Shown piece by piece: positions 5,590 to 5,724 of a stretch of DNA of 5,724 bases. Within the stretch, counting starts at the first letter, position 1; every line of letters begins with the position of its first letter. The translations under genes and the position numbers were made by a program. Source of the stretch: Nitrososphaerota archaeon (GTDB lineage: Archaea > Thermoproteota > Nitrososphaeria > Nitrososphaerales > Gagatemarchaeaceae); NCBI GenBank assembly GCA_005877365.1, contig VBPP01000053.1:1-5724 (forward strand), in the 5' to 3' direction. The notes beneath the pieces are model-generated. The model searched no databases. It saw only the letters and a list, made by a program, of their open reading frames with translations, and was not told the origin of the DNA.

Positions 5590-5724
5590 TCATTTGGTCC
5601 GGCAAACCCGGTTAACCGGCCAGGGCGACGAACGGGCGGCTCTCTTGCGGAGGGTCGCGAGGAGCGTACCGTAGACGAATGCCGGGAGGAGGGAATCCGA
5701 AGAGCGGAGAGGTAACGTCGGTTG
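5590..5724 (-). CDS. Possible 3' end of a membrane-protein gene entering from the right edge
   Basis: The minus strand is open from the right edge to a TGA at 5592-5590, giving about 44 codons. It reads SDSLLPAFVYGTLLATLRKR, a plausible last transmembrane helix followed by basic residues, with mostly G/C third positions. It would be convergent with the PMT-like gene, 29 bases apart. A second minus-strand frame is also open but Pro/Arg-rich and less protein-like. No domain can be recognised from so little, and the region could be non-coding. Confidence 0.3.
   Translation of the reverse strand, partial: QPTLPLRSSDSLLPAFVYGTLLATLRKRAARSSPWPVNRVCRTK
5608..5619. repeat. 12-bp perfect palindrome
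   Basis: CCGGTTAACCGG is its own reverse complement. It lies 48 bases after the PMT-like stop codon, and inside the possible minus-strand gene tail if that is real. It could be a protein-binding site or a small stem; function unknown. Confidence 0.4.

Noticed and set aside
1..5724. CRISPR array, tRNA, rRNA or insertion sequence
   Set aside because: No regularly spaced repeats, cloverleaf-like segments or transposase motifs were seen on either strand.

Overview
The window is most likely a piece of an archaeal chromosome, moderately GC-rich. The evidence is the promoters: TATA boxes about 25 bases upstream of start codons or Shine-Dalgarno sites at 1235-1242, 3385-3391 (minus strand) and 3448-3454, apparently a mix of leaderless and leadered mRNAs, frequent AGG/AGA arginine codons, and an archaeal-type protein O-mannosyltransferase-like membrane enzyme. 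I cannot place it to a phylum from sequence alone.

Layout. (1) 3-866, plus: the C-terminal two thirds of an APC-superfamily amino acid permease, cut by the left edge. (2) 867-1279: a 413-base gap with no convincing gene; its last 80 bases carry a dyad-rich promoter. (3) 1280-1612, plus: a small PadR-type repressor with a good Shine-Dalgarno site and a GTG start. (4) 3364-1675, minus: a two-gene DrrAB-like drug-efflux ABC operon, with the ATPase (2336-3364) first and the permease (1675-2339) second, joined by an ATGA overlap. The permease is broken: its two halves lie in different frames and the stretch that should hold the third transmembrane helix is missing. (5) 3365-3505: a compact divergent promoter region with repeated TGCG/CGCA elements. 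(6) 3479 or 3506-4024, plus: a second, larger PadR regulator. (7) 4025-4150: two tandem GC-rich hairpins. (8) about 4151-5560, plus: a polytopic PMT-family (GT-C) glycosyltransferase with a large Thr-rich, N-glycosylation-sequon-bearing outer loop. (9) 5561-5724: a 12-base perfect palindrome and perhaps the 3' end of a membrane-protein gene entering from the right on the minus strand.

How they fit together. The clearest unit is the efflux cassette: a DrrA-type ATPase and DrrB-type permease, transcribed divergently from one PadR regulator and convergently with another. By analogy with PadR/LmrR-type systems, the divergent PadR probably represses itself and the transporter from the shared intergenic region, and a bound drug would relieve this. 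In this copy the transporter may be non-functional because of the permease lesion, unless the lesion is a sequencing or assembly error. The amino acid permease and the glycosyltransferase have no evident functional tie to the cassette. I did not find a convincing new type of system; the most informative observations are the broken permease, the two flanking PadR genes, and the dyads and translational-coupling hairpin around the operon.
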